Assembly (NCBI GenBank): GCA_026391935.1
Contig: JAPLDC010000257.1
Coordinates: forward strand, 1-15,137
Length of the DNA: 15,137 bases
Direction: 5' to 3'
Origin: Bacteroidota bacterium
GTDB lineage: Bacteria > Bacteroidota > Bacteroidia > 2-12-FULL-35-15
The notes below the pieces were generated by a model that made no database searches, had not been told where the DNA came from, and saw nothing but the letters and a program-made list of their open reading frames with translations. The position numbers were made by a program, and so were the translations under genes. Shown here piece by piece: positions 1 to 7,520 of the stretch. Position 1 is the first letter of the stretch. Each line of letters begins with the position of its first letter.

Positions 1-575
1 TCAAATAAACTTTGCATGATGAATGCACCAACACCTCCGCTTAATGCAACAATAGAGATAGAACCGGGTTTAGGAAATGTAAATGTAAAATCACAATATG
101 CATTATAATCAGGATCACAATTGATGATACCTTGGCAATTCGGACCAAAGATCCTTACTCCATATTCTTTTGCTTTCGCCAGGAATTCTTTTTGCAAGGC
201 CATTCCTTCTTCACCCATTTCACTGAATCCTGCAGAATTTATAATTACTGATTTAATACCTTTTTTTCCACAATCTTCGATTATTTGCGGAACAAATTTG
301 CTGGGGATGATGACATGTGCAGCATCAATATCATATGGTACATCAAATATGGTGGGATACGCCTTTATTCCTCTGATCTCAGGTTCTTTCGGATTGATAG
401 GATAGATAGGGCCTTTATAACCGAAATGAACTAAATTTTTTATAATCACATTCCCAATAGAAAGGTCTTTGGAAGAAGCGCCAATAATAGCAATTGATTT
501 CGGCTTAAATAATGAATCTAACTCGTGTTTTGTTGTATTTTTTATTTTTTTTAATTCTGCTTCCATGATCAACAT
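1..575 (-). CDS. NDP(ADP)-forming acyl-CoA synthetase, N-terminal part (runs off the window)
   Basis: I translated this open frame from the minus strand; 191 residues are visible and the 3' end lies beyond base 1. Known family role: CoA ester + ADP + phosphate interconverts with acid + ATP + CoA through a phosphohistidine intermediate, in the cytoplasm. Seen: a CoA-binding Rossmann start (KSIAIIGASSKD, residues 26-37), PINPK at 59-63, INSAGFSE at 112-119 and FGPNCQGI at 143-150, all typical of the alpha/CoA-binding half. Around residues 177-183 it reads ALSGGVG where family members usually have SQSG(A/G)xG, a small departure. The ligase half and the catalytic His are not visible. Two in-frame ATGs exist, at 575 and 566; AAAAAG directly abuts the first and sits 9 nt before the second, so the start is uncertain by three codons. 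Beside oxidoreductase and benzoyl-CoA reductase genes it could conserve energy from aryl-CoA or acyl-CoA (inference). Confidence 0.85.
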   Translation of the reverse strand, partial: MLIMEAELKKIKNTTKHELDSLFKPKSIAIIGASSKDLSIGNVIIKNLVHFGYKGPIYPINPKEPEIRGIKAYPTIFDVPYDIDAAHVIIPSKFVPQIIEDCGKKGIKSVIINSAGFSEMGEEGMALQKEFLAKAKEYGVRIFGPNCQGIINCDPDYNAYCDFTFTFPKPGSISIVALSGGVGAFIMQSLF

Positions 576-592
576 CTTTTTGTTGGAATTTT

Positions 593-621
593 AAAAAACA
601 AATTGTCTTTTTTTCAATTTT
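593..621 (-). terminator. Weak terminator-like hairpin after the synthetase C-domain gene
   Basis: On the minus strand AAATTG (620-615) can pair with CAATTT (605-600) across a 9-nt A-rich loop, followed within a base by a run of six T. The stem is short and entirely in A/T-rich sequence, so this is only a possible terminator between the 181-residue gene and the NDP-forming synthetase. Confidence 0.3.
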
Positions 622-652
622 TGTCTTTCAAATTATTCATTAATTATTTTTA

Positions 653-1198
653 TTATATATTTTCAATTTCTACAATAAGAAATGTTTTTACTTTCGAAAA
701 CTTTTCACCGATCTCACAATTTGCATCATTCAGACAACCACTCAAGCATTTTCCTAACTCTTTAACATCTCTTGGACAGAAACAACCATCCAATGGTGAA
801 ATTTCATAATTAGGATGCGTAAGTGAATTCATATTTGGGAATAATATAGCCACGGGGAATTTACCGTCTGCTCCTATAACTATTGAAGAAGAAACATAAT
901 GACATTTCCCTTCGATCACCATCTTCATATCAGAAGCAACCAAATTTTCAGTAGTTGAAACTTGAGAATTATTATTTTTATACTTCAGTATTTTAATTTT
1001 CGAAGAAGAAATTTCAATAATGGCATTTGTAGAATACCATCCGTCAATTGAAAACGTGTTCTTATATGCTGATTCGTTCTTATAGTAGTCGAAGATTTCT
1101 TTTGTTACTTTCACTTGTAGTTCGCCATCGACAGCCAAACGGCCTTGCACATTCTGTATAACACCACCTAATTTATTTTCCGACTCTGGATACTGCAT
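653..1198 (-). CDS. Stand-alone degenerate C-terminal domain of an AMP-forming acyl-CoA synthetase (ANL superfamily)
   Basis: 181 residues that align by eye with roughly the last third of long-chain acyl-CoA synthetases. DGELQVKV (24-31), DYYKNESAYKNTF (37-49) and DGWYST (52-57) match the family pattern DGEILVRG...YYKNPEATKEAF...DGWFxTGD, and VIGADGKFPVAILFPN (107-122) matches the usual VVGxxxxFxxALIVPN. The large N-terminal domain with the P-loop and acyl site is absent, and only 170 nt separate this gene from bcrD, so it is not simply frameshifted out of view. The ribose-binding Asp of TGD is replaced (STNA, 56-59) and the hinge/GRKKE region reads LKYKNNNSQ. Family synthetase activity is therefore unlikely. 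An added cysteine group lies at C139, C141, C151, C155 and C161. It could be a decayed remnant or a repurposed binding domain; the intact frame favours a retained protein. A TAA lies two codons before the start. Confidence 0.7.
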   Translation of the reverse strand: MQYPESENKLGGVIQNVQGRLAVDGELQVKVTKEIFDYYKNESAYKNTFSIDGWYSTNAIIEISSSKIKILKYKNNNSQVSTTENLVASDMKMVIEGKCHYVSSSIVIGADGKFPVAILFPNMNSLTHPNYEISPLDGCFCPRDVKELGKCLSGCLNDANCEIGEKFSKVKTFLIVEIENI

Positions 1199-1317
1199 TA
1201 TAAATTATTTTACAATTAATAATTTCTTTTTCAATAGATTTTAAATAAACTGAAACACATCCAACCAAAATAATTTTCGCTTTAAATATTATGCGTATCT
1301 ATTATCATTTACCTATT

Positions 1318-1360
1318 AAAAAAAAGAAAACAAATATCATCATGAATATTTGTTTTCTTT
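1318..1360 (-). terminator. Strong intrinsic terminator after bcrD
   Basis: Read on the minus strand, a perfect 15-bp stem (arms 1360-1346 and 1337-1323) closes an 8-nt loop and runs directly into eight consecutive T. It lies 8 nt past the bcrD stop. The stem is A/T-rich but perfectly paired. It separates the reductase genes from the synthetase genes below. Confidence 0.85.
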
Positions 1361-1368
1361 AGCTTGTA

Positions 1369-2226
1369 TTAGTTAGAATGAACCAACTCTTTTTCTTTCA
1401 ATTTATAATGACGGAATCCTCCCCACAATGCTGCTCCGATAGCTCCGGAATAAATAGCATCAGGATGCGAAATAAATTCGAATACTTTTTTCTTATTGTC
1501 AAGAGCTAATTCTTCAACAGCTTGAATCATTCCTTCGTTCATTCCCATTCCACCGACTAAAACGATAGGAGTTTCCGTATTAAGTGAACCTAATAATTTT
1601 ATGACACGCTGTGCAATCGACAAATTAATTCCTTTTACAATGTTAGGAGTAGAAAGCCCTTTTGACACTAGATTAATTACATCTGTCTCAGCCAATACAG
1701 CACAAATACCTGACGGAACTTCAGGATTATCAGCCTTCAAAGACATTGCACCAACTTCTTCAATAGCCAACCCTAAATAACGGGAAATGTTTTCTATGAA
1801 CTGTCCTGAACCAGAAGCACACTGACCAGTCATTTTATAATCCATGACCTTTCCTCTAGGATCGATCTTAATAGCACGAACATATAATCCACCCATGTCT
1901 ACAACAGTTTTTGCAGTTGGAGCAAAAAAGACACCTCCTCTTGCATGAGAGGTCATACTATAAAAGTGACCCGTTTTCTTTTCAACCATTTCACCTTCAC
2001 CAGTTGAAGCTATGTATGCTATGTACTTTTCGTATTTCAATTTGTTACGTTCCAGGATCACATAAACAGCGTCCACTACAACATCTTTCGGGTTACGCTT
2101 TCTGATCTTTTCAGTTTGTTTGTCGACTAATTTATGATTTCCTGTCTTGTGATCGTAAACCATTAATACTGCTTTTACGTAGCTTCCGCCAACGTCAACT
2201 CCCATTGTATAAATTGATTTTTCCAT
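1369..2226 (-). CDS. bcrD: Benzoyl-CoA reductase subunit D (BcrD/BadG-like ASKHA ATPase)
   Basis: 285 residues, close to the roughly 280 known for BcrD. Class I benzoyl-CoA reductase drives electrons from ferredoxin into the aromatic ring with ATP hydrolysis; BcrA and BcrD form the ATP-binding electron-activating half with a shared [4Fe-4S] cluster (family knowledge). Seen: phosphate-1 motif MGVDVGGSYVKAV (8-20), phosphate-2 motif VVDMGGLYVRAIKID (108-122), GQCASGSGQF (134-143) with cluster ligand candidate C136, GICAVLAETD (173-182) with C175, and the adenosine motif LVGGMGMN (223-230). It begins 92 nt after bcrA, the largest gap inside the operon, and is the last gene before a strong terminator. 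All expected motifs are intact, in contrast to bcrB. Related 2-hydroxyglutaryl-CoA dehydratase activators share the fold, but the gene order and BcrD-specific motifs favour this call. Confidence 0.88.
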   Translation of the reverse strand: MEKSIYTMGVDVGGSYVKAVLMVYDHKTGNHKLVDKQTEKIRKRNPKDVVVDAVYVILERNKLKYEKYIAYIASTGEGEMVEKKTGHFYSMTSHARGGVFFAPTAKTVVDMGGLYVRAIKIDPRGKVMDYKMTGQCASGSGQFIENISRYLGLAIEEVGAMSLKADNPEVPSGICAVLAETDVINLVSKGLSTPNIVKGINLSIAQRVIKLLGSLNTETPIVLVGGMGMNEGMIQAVEELALDNKKKVFEFISHPDAIYSGAIGAALWGGFRHYKLKEKELVHSN

Positions 2227-2318
2227 TTGTAGTTTATTTAAACATTTTTAAATTCTTTATATTTAATTAGTCAACAGCATGTTCTTTGGTATTAAGAAAA
2301 CATATTGATCTGAAATAA

Positions 2319-3734
2319 TTAATCTGCTAATTGTGATGTTTTTGTTTTTGGCAAATCAGCGCTAATATTTCTTCTTGCAAACATGGCGCCGCCTAAAGCT
2401 CCCATAAATATCGAATCTGTATGAATATTCATTGTTACTTCACCATAAGAATCTTTTACCATTTGTTTTACGTATTTCAAAACAGCCTGATTACGAGCAA
2501 CACCACCTGTAAAAGTAAACTCATTTCTTACTCCTCCAGAACGCGCGATAAGAGACATAGCACGTTGTACAATTGCTTTATGCAATCCTGCAAGAATATT
2601 TGGACGCTCCTCGCCATTGTGCAAAAGTTCTTTTACTTCTGCTCCAGCAAATACGGTGCATGTTGAACAAATCGTGGTTTCTTTAGTGGCACTATTCGCT
2701 TCAGGTCCTAGCTCATTCAATGACAAACCAAACTCATCCGCAATGTATCCCAAATATCTACCACAACCTGCAGCACATCTGTCATTCATGTGAAAGCTGG
2801 TTACTAAACCGTGGCTATCCACCTGAATCGCTTTTGTATCTTGTCCACCAATATCCAATACAGTTCTTGTGTTCGGAAAAATTGCATGAGCACCATAAGC
2901 ATGACAAAGGATCTCTGACTTGATACAATCTTCAGGGAAAGGCAGCAATGCTCTTCCATAACCGGTACCAACCATTTTCGCAATATGAATTTCTTGTCCG
3001 GCAATTGTTTCAATGTGTTCTCTTAATGAAAACTCAACATTTTTGTAATTATCTTTTACTGCATTTAATTCTGCATAATACCAATCCTCTTTGCTTCCAT
3101 CTTCTTGTTCATCCGCCAGTCCTTTGTATTTTTCTTCCAAAACTGTCATTGATTCCAAAACAAGTTCTTTGAAATTAAAAAGCACCATTTCATTTTCCAC
3201 TGGAGTGATGCTTTTATCGAATGCAAGCATAAATGGTTCGTAAAACTCTCTGCCAATTTTCCCAACTTCAAGATTATATTTCTCACTAACAATGTCGCGG
3301 AAGAATTGATTCTTTGAACCCAAGTCACCATAAATAAATTCACTTCTGATCTGAGGACGAATAACTTCAAGGATCTCGTCTAATTTTTTAGCAACATCAT
3401 CTTTATTACTGTATGTAAATTCAGAAACGGTTTTCTTTAACATCGTTTCCAGACTTTCCATTCTGCGTTTAAATTGCTGATATTGAAAAACAGTACGTAT
3501 GTCTGCCATATATTTTTTAAACTCCGGTTTGGCTTCCATGTCTTGCTTGATCTTATTAGACAACAGCGTAAACCGTGCATCATAAATTGCTTCTTCTCTT
3601 GCAATATCTGCAGCTACTTTATAATTAGCTCTGGTATTGGTAATTCCTCTTCCAACAATAACATCCTGATCATTAATGATAACAGCTTTTGATGTTGTGG
3701 AGCCTAAGTCAATTCCTAAATAGTATTTATTCAT
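2319..3734 (-). CDS. bcrA: Benzoyl-CoA reductase subunit A (BcrA/BadF-like ASKHA ATPase)
   Basis: 471 residues, somewhat longer than the roughly 440 of Thauera and Rhodopseudomonas BcrA/BadF. It is the partner of BcrD in the ATP-hydrolysing electron-activation module of class I benzoyl-CoA reductase. Seen: phosphate-1 motif GIDLGSTTSKAVI (7-19), GRGITNTRANY (28-38), a long insertion of about 180 residues (60-240) that separates this type from the shorter HgdC-type activators, phosphate-2 motif LDIGGQDTKAI (293-303), DRCAAGCGRYL (318-328) with C320 and C324, a second Cys pair CSTC (356-359), and the adenosine motif FTGGVARN (408-415). The early motifs match the Thauera/Rhodopseudomonas (Bcr/Bad) subtype rather than the Azoarcus Bzd subtype, judged from memory. 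It starts 43 nt after bcrB. The frame is undamaged. Confidence 0.9.
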   Translation of the reverse strand: MNKYYLGIDLGSTTSKAVIINDQDVIVGRGITNTRANYKVAADIAREEAIYDARFTLLSNKIKQDMEAKPEFKKYMADIRTVFQYQQFKRRMESLETMLKKTVSEFTYSNKDDVAKKLDEILEVIRPQIRSEFIYGDLGSKNQFFRDIVSEKYNLEVGKIGREFYEPFMLAFDKSITPVENEMVLFNFKELVLESMTVLEEKYKGLADEQEDGSKEDWYYAELNAVKDNYKNVEFSLREHIETIAGQEIHIAKMVGTGYGRALLPFPEDCIKSEILCHAYGAHAIFPNTRTVLDIGGQDTKAIQVDSHGLVTSFHMNDRCAAGCGRYLGYIADEFGLSLNELGPEANSATKETTICSTCTVFAGAEVKELLHNGEERPNILAGLHKAIVQRAMSLIARSGGVRNEFTFTGGVARNQAVLKYVKQMVKDSYGEVTMNIHTDSIFMGALGGAMFARRNISADLPKTKTSQLAD

Positions 3735-3777
3735 GATTAATGGATTTTAATATTCAAAATTATTTTTCTAATATTTT

Positions 3778-4942
3778 TTAAACTTTTTCTTCTTCTTTGA
3801 TCATTTTCCGTTGTTCCAACATTTGAAAATAAGATTCCAATCTGTTTTTTATATTAGAATACGAAAAATAACGAGGGTCAACAAGATCGGATTCAATAAA
3901 TCCAACAGGTACCTCTAATCTATCTTCAATCTCGCGCATCATTCCCAATTGACCAGCTGAAAATGAGTTACAACTCTTGATAGAATTTGTAACATACCCG
4001 TCTGCTGAATAATCAGTAATACATTTTGATAATAGATCGATACGTTGAGGAATATTTAAATTGGTATAACAATTCATGCAATATTCAGCAAGAGCTTCCA
4101 ATGGTCTTTCAGGATCATGTCTCCAGCCAAGATCATATACACCCCCCACTTTCGTGTAGGAAGACGCAACAATTACTGCTCCCATATCATAGAAAATTTT
4201 CCAAAATTCGCGGAAGCTTGTCCAGTTAGGAGGACCTTCAACTACCAAGCGATATTTCTCTTCTTTCATTTCTCCTTCTGGAGTGATAGGCCCTAATCCT
4301 AAACGAATTCGCTCAAGGATCTCACTGTATAATTCTTTGTAGTAATCTACAGCCTTTTGAGTACCTCTGAATCCAATATTGATTGGACCAATATAATACA
4401 CACCTGCAAAATAAGCATCGATAGGAGATGGTTTATTTTTAGTCGTATCGAATATTTTTGCGATCAGATCTTCTGCTTGTCTTGATAATTCCAGATGCCG
4501 CTTTAATTTCGCTTCGTCATATTTTATTCCGGTAACCGCTTCCATTTGGGGAATTACTTCCTCTTTAAATTGTTTCACCATGTACTCGGTCATTTCAGGA
4601 GTCATCACAGCATTTTCTTTGACCAGTCGGTCCGATGTTTCCTTTCATCATCATACCTACATCACATTTCACCTAGGTACAAACATCTTCTGAGTGTGCA
4701 TTTTTTTCTGCTTCTTTAATGTAACCAGCAGATTTTTTCCGCATCGCACTTTGCAATGCGTTAATTTCCGGATATACTGGTAACATATCAAATGTTCTGA
4801 TTAATTCTGAAAGATTTCCGGGAACGAATGTGTAACAAACTTTTTTACCAGTTTCTTTTGCATTCGCTAAATCATTAAAAAGCCCTTCAATCATTTCTTT
4901 TTGAAGAATCATGCTTTTTTCTTTTTGCGCTTCTTGTGACAT
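3778..4942 (-). pseudogene. bcrB: Disrupted benzoyl-CoA reductase subunit B (BcrB-like)
   Basis: Two fragments of one gene. The first (4942-4673, 89 residues) has VCYTFVPGNLSELI (35-48), YPEINALQ (57-64) and GYIKEAEKNAHSEDVC (73-88), then stops at TAG (4675-4673) exactly where BcrB has Tyr before VKCDxGMMxKGNIGPTG. That stretch is still readable after the TAG (frame 4672-4610). About 45-50 codons are then missing, including the conserved TGCF(T)FMKW region, judged from memory of BcrB. The frame shifts by one and the rest (4608-3778, 276 residues) resumes at MTPEM and carries PPNWTSFREFWKIFY, SSYTKVGG, CYTNLN and SIKSCNSFSAGQ through to the normal end LESYFQML. Intact BcrB is about 430-440 residues; here 4942-3778 could encode only 388. 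BcrB and BcrC form the substrate-reducing half of the reductase. As written no functional BcrB can be made. Either it is a recent pseudogene or an assembly error; the rest is well conserved. Confidence 0.8.
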
Positions 4943-4974
4943 ATCTTTAGTTTATTTTTGTTAAAGAATAATTA

Positions 4975-6162
4975 TTATTTAATAGCAACAACCGGTTCAT
5001 CTTCCCATAATTTGATTGAATCGGAAAACGCACCTACTTGTTCTTTGATCACTTTATACTGATTGATATTTTCGCTGTATTGGAAAGCGATGTAACGAAT
5101 TCCTAATTTATCAAATGCATTTTGGAATATTGGGGCATCTAATAAACTTGGGTCACAGAAACTCGCAGAAGCAAATATTACTCCGTCAGCACCACGATTC
5201 TTAACGATCTTAGCCAATCGGTATTCTTTAGGATTATGAACATCATAAATTGAAGAAGAATACTGACTTTGAAAAATATAGGAATTTGAAATTGCTTCCA
5301 AAGGATTTTTGGTTTTAGCGTCAATGTCTCCAAGGATCATTCGTGAACCCAACATATAGTCATCATCCACAACATAACAACCAGCTTCTTCAATGGCCTT
5401 GATCAAGCCCATTGCAGGTTGCTCACAAAAAGCACCTGAAATAACAACTTTAACTTTATCCTGAGGAACACCGATATTTTGTTTGATATGACTACAAACT
5501 TGTTCCAGAATAGCGTTATGCTCTTCAACCGGGATCACAGTACCAGCTCTTACAATGTAATAAACATCTTCAATACTTAATCTCCATGGAAACTCCTGGC
5601 GGATATCATAGATGAATTCAATCATCTGACGGTTCTTATTGTAAAGATCGATCGAGTGATTCAATTGCTCTGTTGTAATATCGAGTCCATTAATCTCTTT
5701 GATATATTTCAAAACGTGCTGCATCTCTTGTTGGTAAAATACACCACCGATCTGAGGCAAAAAGTTTTGAGGAATATCCATGTATTTAACAAACTTTCCG
5801 ATGTTTAGTTGTTTGAACATCCCGGAAAGATTACGGATAACATCACAAATTGAAGGGAAAATAAATCCATCAAAATGATCCATATGCTTATCTAAAGCAA
5901 GTTCCATTATACTTCTAGGAATATGACAGATATAAGACTGATAATAAGCGTCTCCCTTGATAATCTGCTTACGATCTCCGCCGCCAAAGATACCAACAGG
6001 CAAACCACCGGCAGCATGAATAATTTCACGAGGAAAATAGATTGGCATATAGCCAACTATTACTCTACCCTTTTTTTCATCTTTCCAATTTTTAGCACGT
6101 GTAAAATTTAAATCGAAGGAAAGATGTTTGCACTCTTGTATTATTTCGTTTAATGGCTTCAT
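4975..6162 (-). CDS. bcrC: Benzoyl-CoA reductase subunit C (BcrC/BadD-like)
   Basis: 395 residues, near the usual 385-390 of BcrC. With BcrB it makes the catalytic half of ATP-dependent benzoyl-CoA reductase, related to 2-hydroxyacyl-CoA dehydratase D components, reducing benzoyl-CoA to cyclohexa-1,5-diene-1-carboxyl-CoA in the cytoplasm (family knowledge). Seen: REIIHAAGGLPVGIFGGGD (45-63), SYICHIPRS (76-84) with C79, FPSICDVIRNLSGM (102-115) with C106, SGAFCEQPAM (242-251) with C246, GCYVVDDDYML (261-271), FASASFCDPSLLD (330-342) with C336, and a C-terminal FSDSIKLW (379-386). The repeated conserved Cys residues are the likely Fe-S ligands. It is the first gene of the bcrCBAD operon, has a candidate promoter 65-92 nt upstream, and precedes the bcrB fragments by 32 nt. 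No lesion is visible. Confidence 0.88.
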   Translation of the reverse strand: MKPLNEIIQECKHLSFDLNFTRAKNWKDEKKGRVIVGYMPIYFPREIIHAAGGLPVGIFGGGDRKQIIKGDAYYQSYICHIPRSIMELALDKHMDHFDGFIFPSICDVIRNLSGMFKQLNIGKFVKYMDIPQNFLPQIGGVFYQQEMQHVLKYIKEINGLDITTEQLNHSIDLYNKNRQMIEFIYDIRQEFPWRLSIEDVYYIVRAGTVIPVEEHNAILEQVCSHIKQNIGVPQDKVKVVISGAFCEQPAMGLIKAIEEAGCYVVDDDYMLGSRMILGDIDAKTKNPLEAISNSYIFQSQYSSSIYDVHNPKEYRLAKIVKNRGADGVIFASASFCDPSLLDAPIFQNAFDKLGIRYIAFQYSENINQYKVIKEQVGAFSDSIKLWEDEPVVAIK

Positions 6163-6205
6163 TTTTTGAAGATATTTTATTATTAATTAATTAAATTATT
6201 GACAT

Positions 6206-6215
6206 TTTGTACAAA
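6206..6215. promoter_or_regulatory. Palindrome TTTGTACAAA near the bcr start of transcription
   Basis: A perfect 10-bp palindrome lying just downstream of the predicted transcription start of the bcr operon and 44 nt before the bcrC start codon. A repressor operator is possible. A 10-bp A/T-rich palindrome can also arise by chance, so confidence is low. Confidence 0.25.
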
Positions 6216-6226
6216 TTCTACTATCA

Positions 6227-6254
6227 CAAAGTTATTTTTGTAACACTACTCAAA
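6227..6254 (-). promoter_or_regulatory. Candidate Bacteroidota-type promoter for the bcr operon
   Basis: On the minus strand, TAACTTTG (6234-6227) matches the Bacteroidota -7 consensus TAnnTTTG exactly, with TTTG (6254-6251) upstream as the -33 element. The spacing is 16 nt, a little shorter than usual. A start near 6220 would leave a leader of about 58 nt before bcrC. It lies in the only long gap upstream of the reductase genes. Confidence 0.5.
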
Positions 6255-6310
6255 CTATGATTATTGTCATAATTTAGAAGAATTATAAACCCTGAAAAAT
6301 ATTGTAAATG

Positions 6311-6324
6311 CCTTGTAAACAAGG
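6311..6324. promoter_or_regulatory. Inverted repeat CCTTGT-AA-ACAAGG, possible operator
   Basis: Two perfect 6-nt arms separated by 2 nt, about 90-100 nt upstream of the predicted bcr transcription start. The size and position suit an activator or repressor site, but no regulator gene is in the window to pair it with. Confidence 0.35.
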
Positions 6325-6363
6325 ATTATTGCGGGAAGGCCAATGGAAATGAGAATTTTAACT

Positions 6364-6455
6364 AAAAAAGGAGCTTAGCTATCTGATTTATCAAAAAATA
6401 TCGGGTAAAATCTAAAATTTACAAATCTGAACAATTCATAAATCAGGAAAGCTAA
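6364..6455 (-). terminator. Long-stem hairpin with T-run, end of the ior/hydroxylase operon
   Basis: On the minus strand TTAGCT-TTC-CTGATTTAT (6455-6438) pairs with ATAAATCAG-AT-AGCTAA (6391-6375): 15 paired bases with one small internal loop, a 46-nt loop that itself contains a GTAAA/TTTAC pair, then GCTCC and six T (6369-6364). It resembles an intrinsic terminator with an unusually large, structured loop, about 60 nt past the aminotransferase stop. Confidence 0.5.
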
Positions 6456-6461
6456 ATGATG

Positions 6462-6498
6462 GGAGAGAAAATATTTTAAAGAAATAATATTGCTCTCC
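6462..6498 (-). terminator. Hairpin directly after the aminotransferase gene
   Basis: GGAGAG (6498-6493) pairs with CTCTCC (6467-6462) and AATATT (6491-6486) with AATATT (6475-6470), giving 12 bp with one internal loop and a 10-nt loop. It begins 17 nt past the aminotransferase stop. No T-run follows it, so it may be a 3'-end stabilising structure or the first of two tandem terminator hairpins. Confidence 0.45.
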
Positions 6499-6515
6499 TT
6501 AAAATAATTTGAAAA

Positions 6516-7520
6516 TTAGTTTTCCTTTAGGAAAGATATTATTTTCCTATTTATTTCGGAAACACCAATTGTTATTCTCAAAGATTTAGCTTGTCCGAAA
6601 ACTTTCATATCACATATTACTATGCCTTCCTGAAAAAGTTTAGAATAGAATTTTTCTTTTTCCACATCATTATCAAACCATAAATAAATAAAGTTTGCAT
6701 GAGAAAAAATCGCATTGTAGCCTAATTTAAGTAATTCGTCAAACAAATATTCTCTTTGTTGTGAATTTGATACTACAGATCTATTAATAAAATCAACATC
6801 GGATAAGGCGGCAATAGCTGTAGCAGGAGAAAGATAATTAACAGAAAAAGGAATTTGCTTTTCATTCATCATTGCTGCAATTTTTTCTTCCATGATACCA
6901 TATCCTATTCGCAAACCAGCTAATCCGTATATTTTTGAAAAAGAACGAAGTACAACTAAGTTTGAATATTTCTTCTGAAGTTCAAAAGAATTAGGGAAGG
7001 ATGCATCTGTAACGTATTCTGCATACGCTTCATCAATAACGACAATAATTTTTTCTGAAATTTTACTTAGAAACCATTCCAATTCAGAATGCGAAATTAT
7101 TGTTCCTGTTGGATTATTAGGATTTGCAATAAATATTAATCGCGTATTATCATTGATAAAAGGCAATAAATTTTCAGGCACACAACGAAAATCAGAAAGT
7201 GGAGCAAAACGACATTTACGTTTATGAAATTCAGAGAACTGACCGTATGCAATAAAACTATTTTCAAAAGTCAATACCTCTTCACCTTCACCAACAAGCG
7301 TTTGAATTAATCCATCAATGATTCGTACAGATCCTGCTCCAACAATAATATTATCGGTCCTGACTCCAAATTTTTCAGAAAGCTTTTCTTTGAGCGTTAT
7401 AGGGTTTACATCAGGATACAAATGAACATCCTTATACTTACTCAGGATCGCATCAAGTGCCAAAGACGAACAGCCATAGCAGTTTTCGTTAGCTGATAAT
7501 TTTACAACTTTCATTTCCAT
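6516..7520 (-). CDS. HisC-like PLP-dependent aminotransferase, probably for aromatic amino acids
   Basis: 334 residues, fold-type I class I/II aminotransferase most like histidinol-phosphate aminotransferase. Seen: LSANENCYG (8-16; HisC usually has NENPYG), GAGSVRIIDG (61-70), ANPNNPTG (132-139), DEAYAEY (163-169), the PLP lysine K196 in SFSKIYGLAGLRIGY (193-207), and R315 in LRITIG for the substrate carboxylate. HisC-like enzymes commonly also transaminate Phe, Tyr or Trp. No other histidine gene is nearby, and it is the last gene of an operon with an arylpyruvate oxidoreductase, so formation of phenylpyruvate, hydroxyphenylpyruvate or indolepyruvate is the better guess (inference). The start overlaps the stop of the FAD-subunit gene by one base (TAATG), which suggests translational coupling. 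A hairpin region follows the stop. Confidence 0.85.
   Translation of the reverse strand: MEMKVVKLSANENCYGCSSLALDAILSKYKDVHLYPDVNPITLKEKLSEKFGVRTDNIIVGAGSVRIIDGLIQTLVGEGEEVLTFENSFIAYGQFSEFHKRKCRFAPLSDFRCVPENLLPFINDNTRLIFIANPNNPTGTIISHSELEWFLSKISEKIIVVIDEAYAEYVTDASFPNSFELQKKYSNLVVLRSFSKIYGLAGLRIGYGIMEEKIAAMMNEKQIPFSVNYLSPATAIAALSDVDFINRSVVSNSQQREYLFDELLKLGYNAIFSHANFIYLWFDNDVEKEKFYSKLFQEGIVICDMKVFGQAKSLRITIGVSEINRKIISFLKEN

Noticed and set aside
121..405. Open frames on the plus strand, such as 121-405, 7851-8108 and 13186-13509.
   Set aside because: They lie opposite well-supported minus-strand genes and their translations show no recognisable motifs, so they are shadow frames.
4673..4675. The only TAG stop I found in the window, in place of a Tyr codon in bcrB, suggesting stop-codon recoding.
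   Set aside because: The frame downstream is also broken by a deletion and frameshift, so reading through TAG would not restore the protein, and TAG is simply rare in A+T-rich genomes. No suppressor tRNA is visible.
4608..4680. Programmed ribosomal frameshift joining the two bcrB halves.
   Set aside because: I see no clear slippery heptamer or stimulatory structure at the junction, conserved core codons are missing, and the TAG lies before the shift point.
6364..6498. A tRNA or mobile-element end in the structured intergenic region.
   Set aside because: No T-loop or acceptor-stem features and no CCA are seen, and the repeats have no transposase or target duplication nearby. A terminator region explains them.
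6516..7520. Histidinol-phosphate aminotransferase for histidine biosynthesis (hisC).
   Set aside because: No other his gene is nearby and the operon encodes arylpyruvate metabolism. HisC-like enzymes often transaminate aromatic amino acids, so I gave only a general call.
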